64,000 bases of DNA from Chloroflexota bacterium (GTDB taxonomy: Bacteria; Chloroflexota; Dehalococcoidia; Tepidiformales; Tepidiformaceae), in the NCBI GenBank assembly GCA_026702615.1, contig JAPPBY010000014.1, forward strand, positions 93,555 through 157,554, in the 5' to 3' direction. The translations under genes were made by a program, and so were the position numbers. Shown here one piece after another: positions 17,031-25,726 of this stretch (its first letter is position 1; every line of letters starts with the position of its first letter). Below the pieces are notes generated by a model, which was not told the DNA's origin, did no database searches, and saw nothing but the letters and a program-made list of their open reading frames with translations.

Positions 17031-17036
17031 TACCCT
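17031..17036 (+). promoter_or_regulatory. -10 box of the DUF402 gene (leaderless start)
   Basis: TACCCT ends six bases before the ATG at 17043, with no ribosome-binding purine run between. No clear -35 is seen. Confidence 0.35.
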
Positions 17037-17042
17037 GTCTCT

Positions 17043-17738
17043 ATGGCCACCCCCGAGGAGCCCGCTCGCTTCCAGTCGGGCGACGTGGTCATCCACCGCA
17101 TTCCCCTGGTTGCCGAGAACGGCGAGTACGCCCCCGTCATCGTCGACGTGAAGCCGATGGTCGTCGTGGAGGACACCGCCGAACTCGTCTCGCTCTGGCT
17201 GCCGTCGGGTACACCGACAAAGCTCGCGCTGCCCATCGTCCGCGACCAGCCCATCCCCTGGCTCGAAGGAGAGTGGGAGCTGGTCGATAGCGTCTGGGAG
17301 CGGTGGAACGCGCTCTTCCTCATGGTCCCGGGGCAGTGGCGCGCGACGTGGGTCTGGTGGACGCCTGAGTGGGAGTTCCTGGGCTGGTACGTCAACCTCC
17401 AGGAGCCCATTCGGCGCACCCCGCTCGGCTTCGATGCGCGCGACCTGTGGCTCGATGTCGTGGCGGACGCCGAGCGCCACTGGCGTTGGAAGGACGAGGA
17501 CCACCTGGAGCGGGTCCTGCACCGGGGCCTCATCTCCAAGCCCGTCGCCGAACGCGCCCGCGCCGAGGGGGAAGCCGCAATCGCCGACATCGAGCGCGGC
17601 GCCTGGCCCTTCAGCGACGACATGCGCGACTGGCGCCCCGACCCCGCCTGGCCCATCCCCACGTACGCGCACATCGCCGAGGACCAGCTGCTCGCCATCC
17701 ACGACGAGCCCCACTGGACCAATCCGACACGGCTCTAG
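17043..17738 (+). CDS. DUF402-domain protein
   Basis: This 231-residue protein is rich in Trp. Its middle section WYVNLQEPIRRTPLGFDARD followed by LWLDVVADAERHWRWKDEDH is the core of DUF402. That family includes nucleoside di/triphosphatases and the fosfomycin-pathway FomD, whose acidic residues bind two metal ions. A phosphatase acting on a nucleotide or nucleotidyl compound is plausible. The ATG at 17043 is used; the open frame extends upstream antisense to queF and the transporter, but that part is not coding. It converges on the acyl-CoA dehydrogenase with seven bases between the stops. Confidence 0.75.
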   Translation: MATPEEPARFQSGDVVIHRIPLVAENGEYAPVIVDVKPMVVVEDTAELVSLWLPSGTPTKLALPIVRDQPIPWLEGEWELVDSVWERWNALFLMVPGQWRATWVWWTPEWEFLGWYVNLQEPIRRTPLGFDARDLWLDVVADAERHWRWKDEDHLERVLHRGLISKPVAERARAEGEAAIADIERGAWPFSDDMRDWRPDPAWPIPTYAHIAEDQLLAIHDEPHWTNPTRL

Positions 17739-17745
17739 AACGCTC

Positions 17746-18918
17746 CTACGAGCGCGGCAGCCCCAGGCCCCGCGTCGCGATGATGTTGCGGTTCACTTCG
17801 CTCGTGCCGCCGGCGACCGTGTAGCTCGGGCCCGCCAGCGCCCACCGCTCGACGCGCCCCTGCAACGGGACGTAGGGGCTGCCCGGTTCGAGCTGCCCCT
17901 CCATGCCGAGCACGCGCATCCCCGTCTGGCCCATCTGCCGCTGGAGCTCAGTGCCGAACACCTTCGAGATCGAGGCCTCGTAGTTCGGGTTCTCCCCTTC
18001 GCTCTGCATCTGCGCGACCCGGTAGCAGAGCCAGCGCCCCAACTCGAAGTCGATAGCCCGCGAGGCCAGCTCGTGCCGGATGTGGTGCGACGTCGACCCG
18101 CCGTCGCGGTCGCGCACGTAGTCGATGAGCGCCTCCAGCGTCGAGCGCGTCATGACGATGCGGTTGATGGAGCTGCGCTCCTGGTCGAGCGTCGCCGCCG
18201 CGACGTACCAGCCCCGATTCTCCTCGCCGATGCGGTTATCGATGGGGATGCGCACGTCGTCGAAGAAGACCTCGTTGAAGTGGGCCGCGTCCATCATGTT
18301 CACCAGCGGCCGCACGCTCACACCCGGCGACTCGATGTCGAGGATGAAATAGCTGATGCCGCGGTGCTTGGGTGCGTCCGGGTCCGTGCGCGCCAGCAGG
18401 ATGCCCCACTTCGCTCCGGTCGCCCAGCTCGTCCAGATCTTCTGGCCGTTCAGGACGTACTCGTCGCCGTCGCGGATGGCGCTCGACTGCAACGAGGCGA
18501 GGTCCGAACCCGCGCCCGGCTCGGAAAAGAGCTGGCAGAAGCGGGAGGTGCCGTCGCGCAGGCCGGGCAGCCAGCGATCCTGCTGCTCCTTCGTGCCCTC
18601 GTGCATGAGCGCCGGGCCAGCCAGCCAGACGCCCTGGTCGTAGGCTCCGGGGGCTCCGCGCGAGCTCATCTCCTCCATGTAGACGGTCTGCGTGACGAAA
18701 TCCGCGCCGCCTCCGCCGTACTCCTTCGGCCAGCCCAGCGTCAGCCAGCCGCGGTCCGCCAGCTGCGCCCGGAACTGCTTGGCAAAGGCCGCCTCTTCCT
18801 CGTCCATCTCTTCGCGATCGCTGCGCATGTTCCACATGTCCGCAGGCAGCTCCGCGTCGAGAAACTCGCGGATCTCCGCGCGGAATGCGGCTTGCTCGGG
18901 CGAGTCGCGGAAGAGCAC
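17746..18918 (-). CDS. acyl-CoA dehydrogenase family protein
   Basis: The 390-residue protein has the full acyl-CoA dehydrogenase plan: LADRGWLTLGWPKEYGG in the N-domain, FSEPGAGSDLAS and VLNGQKIWTSWA in the flavin-binding beta domain, and a C-terminal bundle ending YTVAGGTSEVNRNIIATRGL. The GTSEVNRNIIA ending marks the subfamily that acts on branched, steroid-side-chain or unusual acyl-CoAs. The start is GTG. It lies six bases after the peroxiredoxin stop and below an enoyl-CoA hydratase, so all three likely form one operon. Confidence 0.88.
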   Translation of the reverse strand: MLFRDSPEQAAFRAEIREFLDAELPADMWNMRSDREEMDEEEAAFAKQFRAQLADRGWLTLGWPKEYGGGGADFVTQTVYMEEMSSRGAPGAYDQGVWLAGPALMHEGTKEQQDRWLPGLRDGTSRFCQLFSEPGAGSDLASLQSSAIRDGDEYVLNGQKIWTSWATGAKWGILLARTDPDAPKHRGISYFILDIESPGVSVRPLVNMMDAAHFNEVFFDDVRIPIDNRIGEENRGWYVAAATLDQERSSINRIVMTRSTLEALIDYVRDRDGGSTSHHIRHELASRAIDFELGRWLCYRVAQMQSEGENPNYEASISKVFGTELQRQMGQTGMRVLGMEGQLEPGSPYVPLQGRVERWALAGPSYTVAGGTSEVNRNIIATRGLGLPRS

Positions 18919-18924
18919 GGGGAC

Positions 18925-19386
18925 CTAGCCTTCGTTCAGCTCGCGCAGCGCTTCGAGCGCGTGCGGCGCGTGCGATTCGAAGTCGCGCGGCTCCAGGTAG
19001 ACATCACGCACGATGCCCGCGCTGTCGATCACGAAGGTCGCGCGGTTATGGAAACCGAAGTCCTCGTTGAAGATCTCGTAGTCGCGCCCCGCCTGGTTCT
19101 TCGGGAAGTCCGAGACAAGGGGGAACTCCAGCCCGAGCTTCTCCTGGAACTCGCCGACGGCGGCGAAGGAATCGACGCTCACGCCCAGAACCTGGGCGTT
19201 GGCCTCCGCGAACGCATCCGTGTGCGTGCGGAAGCCGATCATCTCGGATGTTCACCCACCGGTGAAGGCGAGCGGATAAAACGCCAGGACGATGTTCTTG
19301 CCGGGGAACGAGTCGAGCGTGACCTGTTCCCGGTCCTTGTTCATCAGCGTGAACGCCGGAGCGCGGTCACCGGGTGCTGGAGGCAT
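18925..19386 (-). CDS. selenocysteine-containing peroxiredoxin (UGA at residue 45)
   Basis: An AhpC/TSA-family thiol peroxidase reduces peroxides. Read from the ATG at 19386, preceded by AAGGAG, the frame encodes [20 protein letters not shown] and then [12 protein letters not shown] (19252-19254), [14 protein letters not shown] and a normal C-terminal half. The TGA falls exactly at the peroxidatic Cys of the FTxxCTSE motif. With it read as selenocysteine the product is 153 residues, the usual length. There is no other cysteine, so the enzyme would be one-Sec with no resolving thiol. Conservation on both sides of the TGA argues against a pseudogene. A 6-bp inverted repeat (19245-19250 with 19215-19220) just after the UGA may be part of a SECIS. 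sel genes must lie elsewhere. An ordinary gene caller would keep only the part after 19242. Confidence 0.82.
19215..19250 (-). promoter_or_regulatory. candidate bacterial SECIS hairpin
   Basis: One base after the UGA, CATCCG can pair with CGGATG 24 bases later, enclosing a smaller CGG-CTT-CCG stem-loop. An alternative hairpin is ACGCA-CACGGA-TGCGT, with a GG-containing loop about 30 bases from the UGA. Position within the first 40 bases after UGA suits a bacterial SECIS, but which fold forms is undecided. Confidence 0.4.
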
Positions 19387-19402
19387 GTTGTTCTCCTTGT
19401 CG

Positions 19403-20209
19403 CTAGTAGCCCTTGAAGTTGGGCTCGCGTTTCTCGGTGAAGGCGAGGGGGCCCTCCTTCGCGTCCTCGGTGGACTGCGCGAGGGTCATCGCCATCTGGG
19501 CGAAATCGAGGTGTTCGTCGAAGGTCAGGTTGGCGGAGCGGTAGACGAGCTTCTTTGCGAGCTGGATGGCCGTCGCCGGCCCCCGCGCGACTTTCTGGGC
19601 GAACTCGCGCGTGCGGTCCAGTAGCTCCTCGGGCGGGCAAACCTCGCTCACATAGCCGATGCGCAGCGCTTCCTGCGCATCCAACAGCTCACCGCTCCAG
19701 ATGAGCTCCAGCGCCTTGGCCGTGCCCACGATGCGGGGCAGCGTATAGGCGCCGCCGTCGCCCGGGATGAGGCCCATGCGCACATAGCCCATGCCGAAGC
19801 GCGCCCGCTCGCTGGCGAAGCGGATGTCGGCCATCGAGGCCATGTCCATCCCCGCGCCCACGGCTGCGCCGTTAACGGCGGCGATGTACGGCTTCTCGAG
19901 CTGCACCAGCGCCCGGGGGATGTGGTGGACGCTGTTGCGGAGGCTGTGTCGCCGCTCCGCGACGCTCTCCTCCGTGCGCAGCACGCCCTCGCCCGCGGTT
20001 TCGTGGGCGACATCCATGCCGCTGCAGAACCCGCGCCCGGCGCCGGTCAGGATGATGACCCGCACGTCGCCATCCGCATCCGAGCGCTCGATGGCGTCCC
20101 GCCACTCGCTCAGCATCAGGTTGTCGAAGGCGTTCAGCCGCTCCGGCCGGTTCAGGGTGATCGTCGCGATGCCGTCCGCCACGTCGTAGAGGATGTGTTG
20201 GTAGTCCAC
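19403..20209 (-). CDS. enoyl-CoA hydratase/isomerase family protein
   Basis: The 268-residue crotonase-fold protein has [29 protein letters not shown] (oxyanion-hole loop), [19 protein letters not shown] and [18 protein letters not shown]. It would hydrate enoyl-CoA esters or catalyse a related crotonase reaction. The start is GTG. It is the first gene of a likely three-gene operon with the selenocysteine peroxiredoxin and an acyl-CoA dehydrogenase, which suggests fatty acid or side-chain beta-oxidation with peroxide removal. Confidence 0.87.
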   Translation of the reverse strand: MDYQHILYDVADGIATITLNRPERLNAFDNLMLSEWRDAIERSDADGDVRVIILTGAGRGFCSGMDVAHETAGEGVLRTEESVAERRHSLRNSVHHIPRALVQLEKPYIAAVNGAAVGAGMDMASMADIRFASERARFGMGYVRMGLIPGDGGAYTLPRIVGTAKALELIWSGELLDAQEALRIGYVSEVCPPEELLDRTREFAQKVARGPATAIQLAKKLVYRSANLTFDEHLDFAQMAMTLAQSTEDAKEGPLAFTEKREPNFKGY

Positions 20210-20293
20210 GGCGGCGATTGTACCGGCGGGGAGCGTTAGCTGGCTCGCGAGCGCACACGCCGTACGCTGATAGCCGCGGAGGCCTACGAGTCC

Positions 20294-21052
20294 ATGACGA
20301 CCAGCGGTGACTTGCAGCGGAGGCTCGAACCGTGGGGCGCCGTCGACGTCGAGGCGGAAGTGAGCGGCCTCCGCAACCGCGTCTGGACCATCCGGCTACG
20401 TGGTGAGCCCTGCGTCGCTCGCCAGAACGACCGCGCCGGCGAGGCTCTGGACTGGGAGCTCGACCTGCTTGGCGCCCTGCACGACGAGGGCTTCACCGTC
20501 CCCCTTCCAATCGCGACTGCGTCCGGGGAGCACCGCATCGGTGGCCTTGTCGTTCTGTCCTTCATCGAGGGAAGGGAGCCGGAGGGCAAGCGCGACGCAG
20601 AGCTCGTCGGCAACGAACTGCGGCGGCTCCATAGCCTCCTGCCGGCGCGGCCCCAACGCCCCGGCTTCCGCACCTGTCACGAGTTGACCACGACCGACAC
20701 TGGTGGCGATGTCGACCTGTCCCTCCTCCCGCCGGAGGACGCCGCCCTGTGCCGCTCCGCCTGGAGGGAGCTCCCCGAGCGAGAGCCGGCGGTGATCCAC
20801 GGCGACCCCTCGCCCACCAACATCCGTATCGACGGCGACCGGGTTGGCCTGCTGGACTGGGACGAAGCCCGCGTCGACTCCCCGCTCCTCGACCTCGGCG
20901 CCCTGCCGGATGCCGAGAGCGCTGGTCTGCCATCCGCAGACTTCGACCGCGCCCGCCTAGCATCGGTCGCCTGGGAAGTCGCGGTCTGCTGGCAACTGGA
21001 GTCCGACTACGCGCGGCGCAGACTGCGGGAGCTCCGGGATCTGAGCAGTTAG
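20294..21052 (+). CDS. aminoglycoside phosphotransferase-like kinase (APH family)
   Basis: The 252-residue protein has a kinase-like fold. VIHGDPSPTNIRID provides the catalytic Asp of the HGD-x-N loop, and VGLLDWDEARVDSPLLDLG the metal-binding Asp that replaces DFG. The N-lobe includes TIRLRGEPCVARQN with the likely nucleotide-binding Lys replaced by Arg. APH-family enzymes phosphorylate aminoglycosides, homoserine, choline or other small molecules. The substrate is unknown, and resistance should not be assumed. Confidence 0.75.
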   Translation: MTTSGDLQRRLEPWGAVDVEAEVSGLRNRVWTIRLRGEPCVARQNDRAGEALDWELDLLGALHDEGFTVPLPIATASGEHRIGGLVVLSFIEGREPEGKRDAELVGNELRRLHSLLPARPQRPGFRTCHELTTTDTGGDVDLSLLPPEDAALCRSAWRELPEREPAVIHGDPSPTNIRIDGDRVGLLDWDEARVDSPLLDLGALPDAESAGLPSADFDRARLASVAWEVAVCWQLESDYARRRLRELRDLSS

Positions 21053-21059
21053 CCCAAAG

Positions 21060-21094
21060 ATACGTATACGTGCTGTTACAATACGTATACGTAT
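21060..21094. promoter_or_regulatory. twin operator and promoter of the second toxin-antitoxin operon
   Basis: ATACGTATACGT occurs at 21060-21071 and again at 21081-21092, exactly 21 bp or two helical turns apart. With its flanks the second copy is the 14-bp palindrome ATACGTATACGTAT. A TACAAT -10-like hexamer (21077-21082) lies between them. This fits cooperative binding and autorepression by the ribbon-helix-helix antitoxin encoded from 21113. Confidence 0.7.
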
Positions 21095-21112
21095 CCCGTG
21101 AGGACCGCACCC

Positions 21113-21475
21113 ATGCAGACCAAGGCCAAGCTGACCGTCACCATCGACTCCGAGGTTCTTCCTAGGGCCAAGGACTACGCCCGCGCTCGCGGCGTCTCCC
21201 TCTCCTCTGTCATCGAACAAATCCTCCGCGATAAGCTGAAGGCGGACTCCCCGGCGGAAGGCACGTCCTGGGCGGCGGGGAAGACGCCCGAGGAGATCGC
21301 AGAGCATCTTCCCTTCGAGACCGAGGAGGAGCGCGCGGCTCGCTGGAATGACACGTCGCTCCCCTTCGGAACCCGCCTCTGGGGACAGGCCCAACCAGAG
21401 ACGCCGCTAACCGACCAGGATCTTGATGACCTCAGGTACCAACGCATGGTCAAGAAGTACGGACCCTTCGATTAG
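21113..21475 (+). CDS. antitoxin, ribbon-helix-helix type
   Basis: This 120-residue protein begins KAKLTVTIDSEVLPRAKDYA and then RARGVSLSSVIEQILRDKL, a ribbon-helix-helix DNA-binding domain (arc/CopG-like). An acidic tail of about 70 residues follows. It precedes a PIN toxin gene, with which it shares one base. The GTG five codons upstream (21098) lies just after the second operator copy; the ATG at 21113 is preferred because the strand begins just after it. The paired palindromes in front are its likely operator. Confidence 0.75.
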   Translation: MQTKAKLTVTIDSEVLPRAKDYARARGVSLSSVIEQILRDKLKADSPAEGTSWAAGKTPEEIAEHLPFETEEERAARWNDTSLPFGTRLWGQAQPETPLTDQDLDDLRYQRMVKKYGPFD

Positions 21476-21891
21476 TGGCCAGGTGGCTCGTTGACACCGA
21501 CGTCTTGATCGACGTAGCGCTGGGCCGGGAGAGCTTTGTCGGCCCCTCTCGCGAGGTCATCCAACTACTTCGCGAACGAGGAGAGACCCTTCTCGTGGCG
21601 TGGCACACCATCTCCAACTTCTACTACAACCTCGAGCGGCCACAGGACGCCGCCTTCGCCAAGGATGCCGTCGCCCAGCTCCTGGAGTTCACTGAGGTTG
21701 CGAATACAGGCACAGAGGATGCCCACTACGCCCTGACGTTGGCCATACCCGATTTCGAAGACGCGATGCAGGTTGCCGCCGCCCGCGCCTGCGACGCACA
21801 TTTCATCCTCACCCGCAACGTGCGCGACTACGTGGCCTCCCCCATCCCCGCCCTCACCCCCGCGGGCGCCATCGCCGAACTGTCCCCCTGA
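21475..21891 (+). CDS. PIN-domain toxin (VapC-like)
   Basis: The 138-residue PIN protein starts ARWLVDTDVLIDVALGR (first catalytic Asp). It has a mid-domain acidic site in AIPDFEDAMQVAAA and a late FILTRNVRDYVASP. The conserved mid Glu of classic VapC is replaced by Asn (TISNFYYNL), as in other PIN subfamilies. The GTG start shares its first base with the antitoxin TAG stop. Expected to be an RNase held inactive by the upstream antitoxin. Confidence 0.82.
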   Translation: MARWLVDTDVLIDVALGRESFVGPSREVIQLLRERGETLLVAWHTISNFYYNLERPQDAAFAKDAVAQLLEFTEVANTGTEDAHYALTLAIPDFEDAMQVAAARACDAHFILTRNVRDYVASPIPALTPAGAIAELSP

Positions 21892-21900
21892 GCCCCGCGC

Positions 21901-21906
21901 TACACT
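21901..21906 (+). promoter_or_regulatory. -10 box of uvrC (leaderless start)
   Basis: TACACT ends six bases before the GTG start of uvrC at 21913, with no Shine-Dalgarno. No good -35 is visible at the expected distance. Confidence 0.4.
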
Positions 21907-21912
21907 AGCCAC

Positions 21913-23781
21913 GTGGTCGCAACCGCCCTTCCCGACCAGCTCAAGAAGCAGATCGAGGCGCTCCCCGCGAGGCCCGGCGTCTACCTCATGCGCAACGAGA
22001 AGGGCGAGGTCATCTACGTCGGCAAGGCAGCGCGCCTGAAGGACCGCGTGCGCTCCTACTTCGGCTCGCCCCGCAGTCTCGAACCGAAGACGCGCGCGCT
22101 CCGCGCCGATATAGAGGACTTCGAGTACATCGTCTGCGCCAACGCGGGCGAGGCGCTCATCCTTGAGGCGACGCTGATCAAGCGGCACCAGCCCTTCTTC
22201 AACATTCGTCTGAAGGACGACAAGCGCTATCCCTACCTCAAGATCGACGTCCAGAACCCGTGGCCGCGCGTTTACATCACGCGCCGCATCGAGAAGGACG
22301 GCGCCCGCTACTTCGGCCCGTACGCCAGCGCCGGCTCCGTGCGCGCCACCCTCGACCTGCTCAAGAAGCTCTTCCCCTACCGCTCCTGCACCAAGGAGAT
22401 CACGGGCAAGGACCCGCGTCCCTGCCTCGACTACTACATCAAGCGCTGCATCGCCCCCTGCACGGCCTACTGCACGCCGGGGGAATACACCGAGGTCATC
22501 GACCAGATCATCCTCTTCCTCGAGGGGAAGGCGTCGGACGTGCTCGACCGCCTCGGGGACCAGATGGACACGGCCGCCGAGTCCCTCGACTACGAGCGCG
22601 CCGCCATGCTCCGCGACCAGATTCGCGCCATCGAGCGCACCGTCGAACGCCAGATGCTCTCGACCACGAAGAAGGAAGAGCTCGACGTCTACGGACTCGC
22701 CCGCGAGGGCGACCGCGCCTGCGTGCAGGTCTTCTTCGTCCGAGGCACGCAGATGACCGGTCGTGACCACTTCGTGATGGAGGGCGTCACCGGGGAGTCC
22801 GACGAGGCTGTGCTCGGAAGCCTGCTGCAGCAGTACTACGAGAGCGCGCAGTCGATCCCGAAGCTGGTCGTCGTGCCGATCGAGCCGGAAGGACGCGCCG
22901 ACCTGGAGGCAATGCTCACGGAGAAGCGTGGCGCCAACGTCGAGATTCGCGTGGCCCAGCGCGGCGAGAAGCGCCAGCTCCTCGAAATGGCCCGCGAGAA
23001 CGCGGCCGAGGCGCTCGACAACCTCAAGGTGCGCTGGCTCAGCGACCAGACCAAGACCGCCACCGCCCTCGACGAACTGCAGGAGGAACTCGCCCTGCCC
23101 GAAGCGCCCCACCGCATCGAGTGCTACGACAACTCGAACACCCAGGGCGCGAGCCCCGTCTCCAGCATGGTCGTGTTCCTCGATGGCCAGCCGGCCCCTC
23201 GGCAGTACCGCAAGTTCCGCATCAAGACGGTCGAGGGCCCGGATGACTTCGCCACCATGCAGGAGGTCCTGCGCCGCCGCTTCAAGCGAGCCGCCAAGCG
23301 CATCGAACAGCAGACCCTGGAAGGCGGCGACGCCGAGACAACCGACGATAGCTGGGACCTGCCCGACCTCGTCATCGTCGATGGGGGCAAGGGCCAGCTG
23401 AGCGCGGCCGTGGAGGTGATGCGCGAGCTTGGGGTGTACCACATTCCCGCGTTCGGGCTTGCGAAGCGCCACGAGGAGCTGTTCGCCCCGGACGAGGAGG
23501 CGCCCATCATCCTGCCGCGCGGCTCCGAGGCCCTCTACCTCGTGCAGCGCGTCCGCGACGAGGCCCACCGCTTCGCCATCACCTACCACCGCCAGGTGCG
23601 CCGCAAGGCCGCCACCGCCAGCGTCCTCGACTCCATTCCCGGCGTCGGCCCGAAGAAGAAGCGCGCGCTCCTGCGCAAGTTCGGCTCGCTCAAGGCCGTG
23701 CGAGAAGCCGGCGTCGAGGAAATCGCGAGCACGGCCGGCTACACCCGCTCGCTCGCGGAGAAGGTCAAGGAGTACGTCTAG
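21913..23781 (+). CDS. uvrC: excinuclease ABC subunit C
   Basis: The 622-residue protein makes both incisions in nucleotide excision repair. Domains in order: GIY-YIG nuclease (PGVYLMRNEKGEVIYVGKAA, about 19-40); a cysteine-rich segment with CLDYYIKRCIAPC that can hold a metal cluster; the UVR motif (SLDYERAAMLRDQI, near 220-235); the RNase H-like endonuclease with RIECYDNSNTQGA and VIVDGGKGQLSAA; and C-terminal helix-hairpin-helices (SIPGVGPKKKRALLRKFG). Length and order are standard. The start is GTG. It abuts hyuA. Confidence 0.96.
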   Translation: MVATALPDQLKKQIEALPARPGVYLMRNEKGEVIYVGKAARLKDRVRSYFGSPRSLEPKTRALRADIEDFEYIVCANAGEALILEATLIKRHQPFFNIRLKDDKRYPYLKIDVQNPWPRVYITRRIEKDGARYFGPYASAGSVRATLDLLKKLFPYRSCTKEITGKDPRPCLDYYIKRCIAPCTAYCTPGEYTEVIDQIILFLEGKASDVLDRLGDQMDTAAESLDYERAAMLRDQIRAIERTVERQMLSTTKKEELDVYGLAREGDRACVQVFFVRGTQMTGRDHFVMEGVTGESDEAVLGSLLQQYYESAQSIPKLVVVPIEPEGRADLEAMLTEKRGANVEIRVAQRGEKRQLLEMARENAAEALDNLKVRWLSDQTKTATALDELQEELALPEAPHRIECYDNSNTQGASPVSSMVVFLDGQPAPRQYRKFRIKTVEGPDDFATMQEVLRRRFKRAAKRIEQQTLEGGDAETTDDSWDLPDLVIVDGGKGQLSAAVEVMRELGVYHIPAFGLAKRHEELFAPDEEAPIILPRGSEALYLVQRVRDEAHRFAITYHRQVRRKAATASVLDSIPGVGPKKKRALLRKFGSLKAVREAGVEEIASTAGYTRSLAEKVKEYV

Positions 23782-23782
23782 G

Positions 23783-25726
23783 GTGGCTGAGGCGCTGGAC
23801 GGAGGCGTCCTCGGCGTGGACGTGGGCGGCACGTTCACCGACTTCGTCGCCATCGAAGAGACGGGCATCCGCACCTGGAAGCGTCTCTCGACGCCCTCCG
23901 CTCCCGAGGAAGCCGTGCTGGCCGGCGCCGGCGGCCTGACCGACCAGCGGCTGGCGCACGGAAGCACGGTCGCCACGAACGCCCTGCTCGAACGCCGCGG
24001 ACCCCGCACCGTGCTCGTCACGACCGAGGGCTTCCGCGACCTGCTCGTCATCCGGCGGCAGGAGCGCCCCGCCCTTTACGACCTCGAACCACGCCGAACG
24101 CCGCACGTCGTCGCGCGTGGCGATGTCATCACCGTGCGGGAGCGCATCGGCGCCGACGGCGAGGTCGTGACGCCCCTCAAAGAGCGCGAGGTCGCGCGGG
24201 TGGTCCAGGAGGCGCGGGCGTTGGGGGCGGAGGCGGTCGCGATCTGCCTGCTGTTCGCCTATCTGCGCCCCGAACACGAGGCCCGTCTTGCCGGCGCCTT
24301 GCGTGAAGCGGGGTTCGCCGTGAGCGCCTCCCACGAGACGCTTCCCGAGCACCGCGAGTACGAGCGCGCCAGCACGACCGCCATCAACGCCTTTCTCCAG
24401 CCAGCCGCCCGCCGCTACCTGAACGGCATCGACGAGCGCTTCCCCGGCCTGCGCGTGATGCACTCAGCCGGCGGCCTCACCGACGCAGCGACCAGCGGCG
24501 AGCGCCCCGTCTCGATGGTCACGAGCGGGCCCGCCGGCGGCGTGCTCGGCGCCCTTGCCGTCGCGAAGGCCGCGGGTCGTGAGCAGGTCATCACGTTCGA
24601 CATGGGCGGCACCAGCACCGACGTCTCGCTCTGCCCCGGCGAACCGCGCTACCGCTCCGCCACCGAAGTCGACGGCCTCGCTGTACACACGCCCATGGTC
24701 GACATCGTGACAGTGGGCGCGGGCGGCGGTTCGATCGCCCGGCTGGACTCGGGAGGGGCGCTGGCCGTGGGGCCGCAGAGCGCAGGCGCCGACCCCGGTC
24801 CGGCCTGCTACGGGCGCGGCGAACTCCCAACCGTCTCCGACGCCAATCTCGTGCTGGGACGCCTGCGTCCCGACGCACCGCTTGGCGGCTCCGTCATCCC
24901 CGACCTCGCGCGCGCCCTCGACGCCCTTGCCACCCTCGGCGACCCGGAAGCGTCGGCTGCCGCGGTGGTCGAGGTCGCAAACGCAACCATGGCGAGAGCC
25001 CTCCGGCGCGTGAGCCTGGAACGCGGGTACGACCCCGCCGGCTTCACACTCGTGGCCTTTGGCGGCGCCGGCCCGCTCCACGCCTGCGAGCTCGCGGCCG
25101 AGCTCGGCATCGGCCAGGTGCTCGTGCCCCGCCATGCCGGAGTTCTCTCGGCCGTCGGAATCGCCACCGCCCCGGAAATCATCGAGCGAGGCCAGGGGCT
25201 GCTGATCAGCCTGGGGCCGGAAGCGTCGGCCTCCATCCACAACACTGCGAACGCACTCGAGGGGCAGGCGAAGGCGGACCTGCAGGCTGCGGGCGGCACG
25301 CTCACGGAGCTGACCTGGGCCGCCGACGTGCGCTACCAGGGTCAGGCCCACGAGCTGCGCGTCTCCATCGACCTGCCCGCTCCCAACGTGATCGCCACCG
25401 CCTTCCATGCAGCCCACGAGCGCGAGTACGGCTTCTCGACTCCCGAGCGCGGCGTCGAGTTGGTCGCGCTGCGCTGCCGCGCGCAGGGGGCAACCCGGAC
25501 TCTCCCGGAACTGGCCGCCGAGACCAGCGAAGACTCCAGAGAGCCCGAAGCCATCACGCTGGCAGGAGACATCGCCGCGGTCCACGCTTCCCGGGCAGCG
25601 CTTGCTGTCGGCTCCACGCTCGGCGGACCTGCCGTCATCACCCAGCCGGACGCAACCACCTTCATTCCCGAGAGCTGGCAGGCAACCGTCGACGCCAGCG
25701 GGAACCTCCTGGTGACTCCGCGATGA
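23783..25726 (+). CDS. hyuA: hydantoinase/oxoprolinase subunit A
   Basis: The 647-residue protein has the ASKHA-like ATPase fold of HyuA: GVDVGGTFTDFVAIE at the N-terminus, RLAHGSTVATNALLERRG, VTSGPAGGVLGA and FDMGGTSTDVSL. The C-terminal region FGGAGPLHACELAAELG is also typical. With HyuB it forms ATP-dependent N-methylhydantoinase, 5-oxoprolinase or acetophenone-carboxylase-type enzymes; the substrate is not predictable. The GTG at 23783 follows the uvrC stop by one base; the open frame upstream is a shadow of uvrC. It overlaps hyuB by four bases. Confidence 0.9.
   Translation: MAEALDGGVLGVDVGGTFTDFVAIEETGIRTWKRLSTPSAPEEAVLAGAGGLTDQRLAHGSTVATNALLERRGPRTVLVTTEGFRDLLVIRRQERPALYDLEPRRTPHVVARGDVITVRERIGADGEVVTPLKEREVARVVQEARALGAEAVAICLLFAYLRPEHEARLAGALREAGFAVSASHETLPEHREYERASTTAINAFLQPAARRYLNGIDERFPGLRVMHSAGGLTDAATSGERPVSMVTSGPAGGVLGALAVAKAAGREQVITFDMGGTSTDVSLCPGEPRYRSATEVDGLAVHTPMVDIVTVGAGGGSIARLDSGGALAVGPQSAGADPGPACYGRGELPTVSDANLVLGRLRPDAPLGGSVIPDLARALDALATLGDPEASAAAVVEVANATMARALRRVSLERGYDPAGFTLVAFGGAGPLHACELAAELGIGQVLVPRHAGVLSAVGIATAPEIIERGQGLLISLGPEASASIHNTANALEGQAKADLQAAGGTLTELTWAADVRYQGQAHELRVSIDLPAPNVIATAFHAAHEREYGFSTPERGVELVALRCRAQGATRTLPELAAETSEDSREPEAITLAGDIAAVHASRAALAVGSTLGGPAVITQPDATTFIPESWQATVDASGNLLVTPR

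Noticed and set aside
18925..19242. A 105-residue protein starting [11 protein letters not shown] as an independent gene
   Set aside because: It lacks the first beta strands and the active site of peroxiredoxins and has no ribosome site. The part before the TGA completes the fold, so it is the 3' half of the Sec gene.
21565..24051. 828-codon open frame on the minus strand across the PIN toxin, uvrC and hyuA
   Set aside because: It is antisense to three well-supported genes and has low-complexity Ala/Leu/Arg composition.
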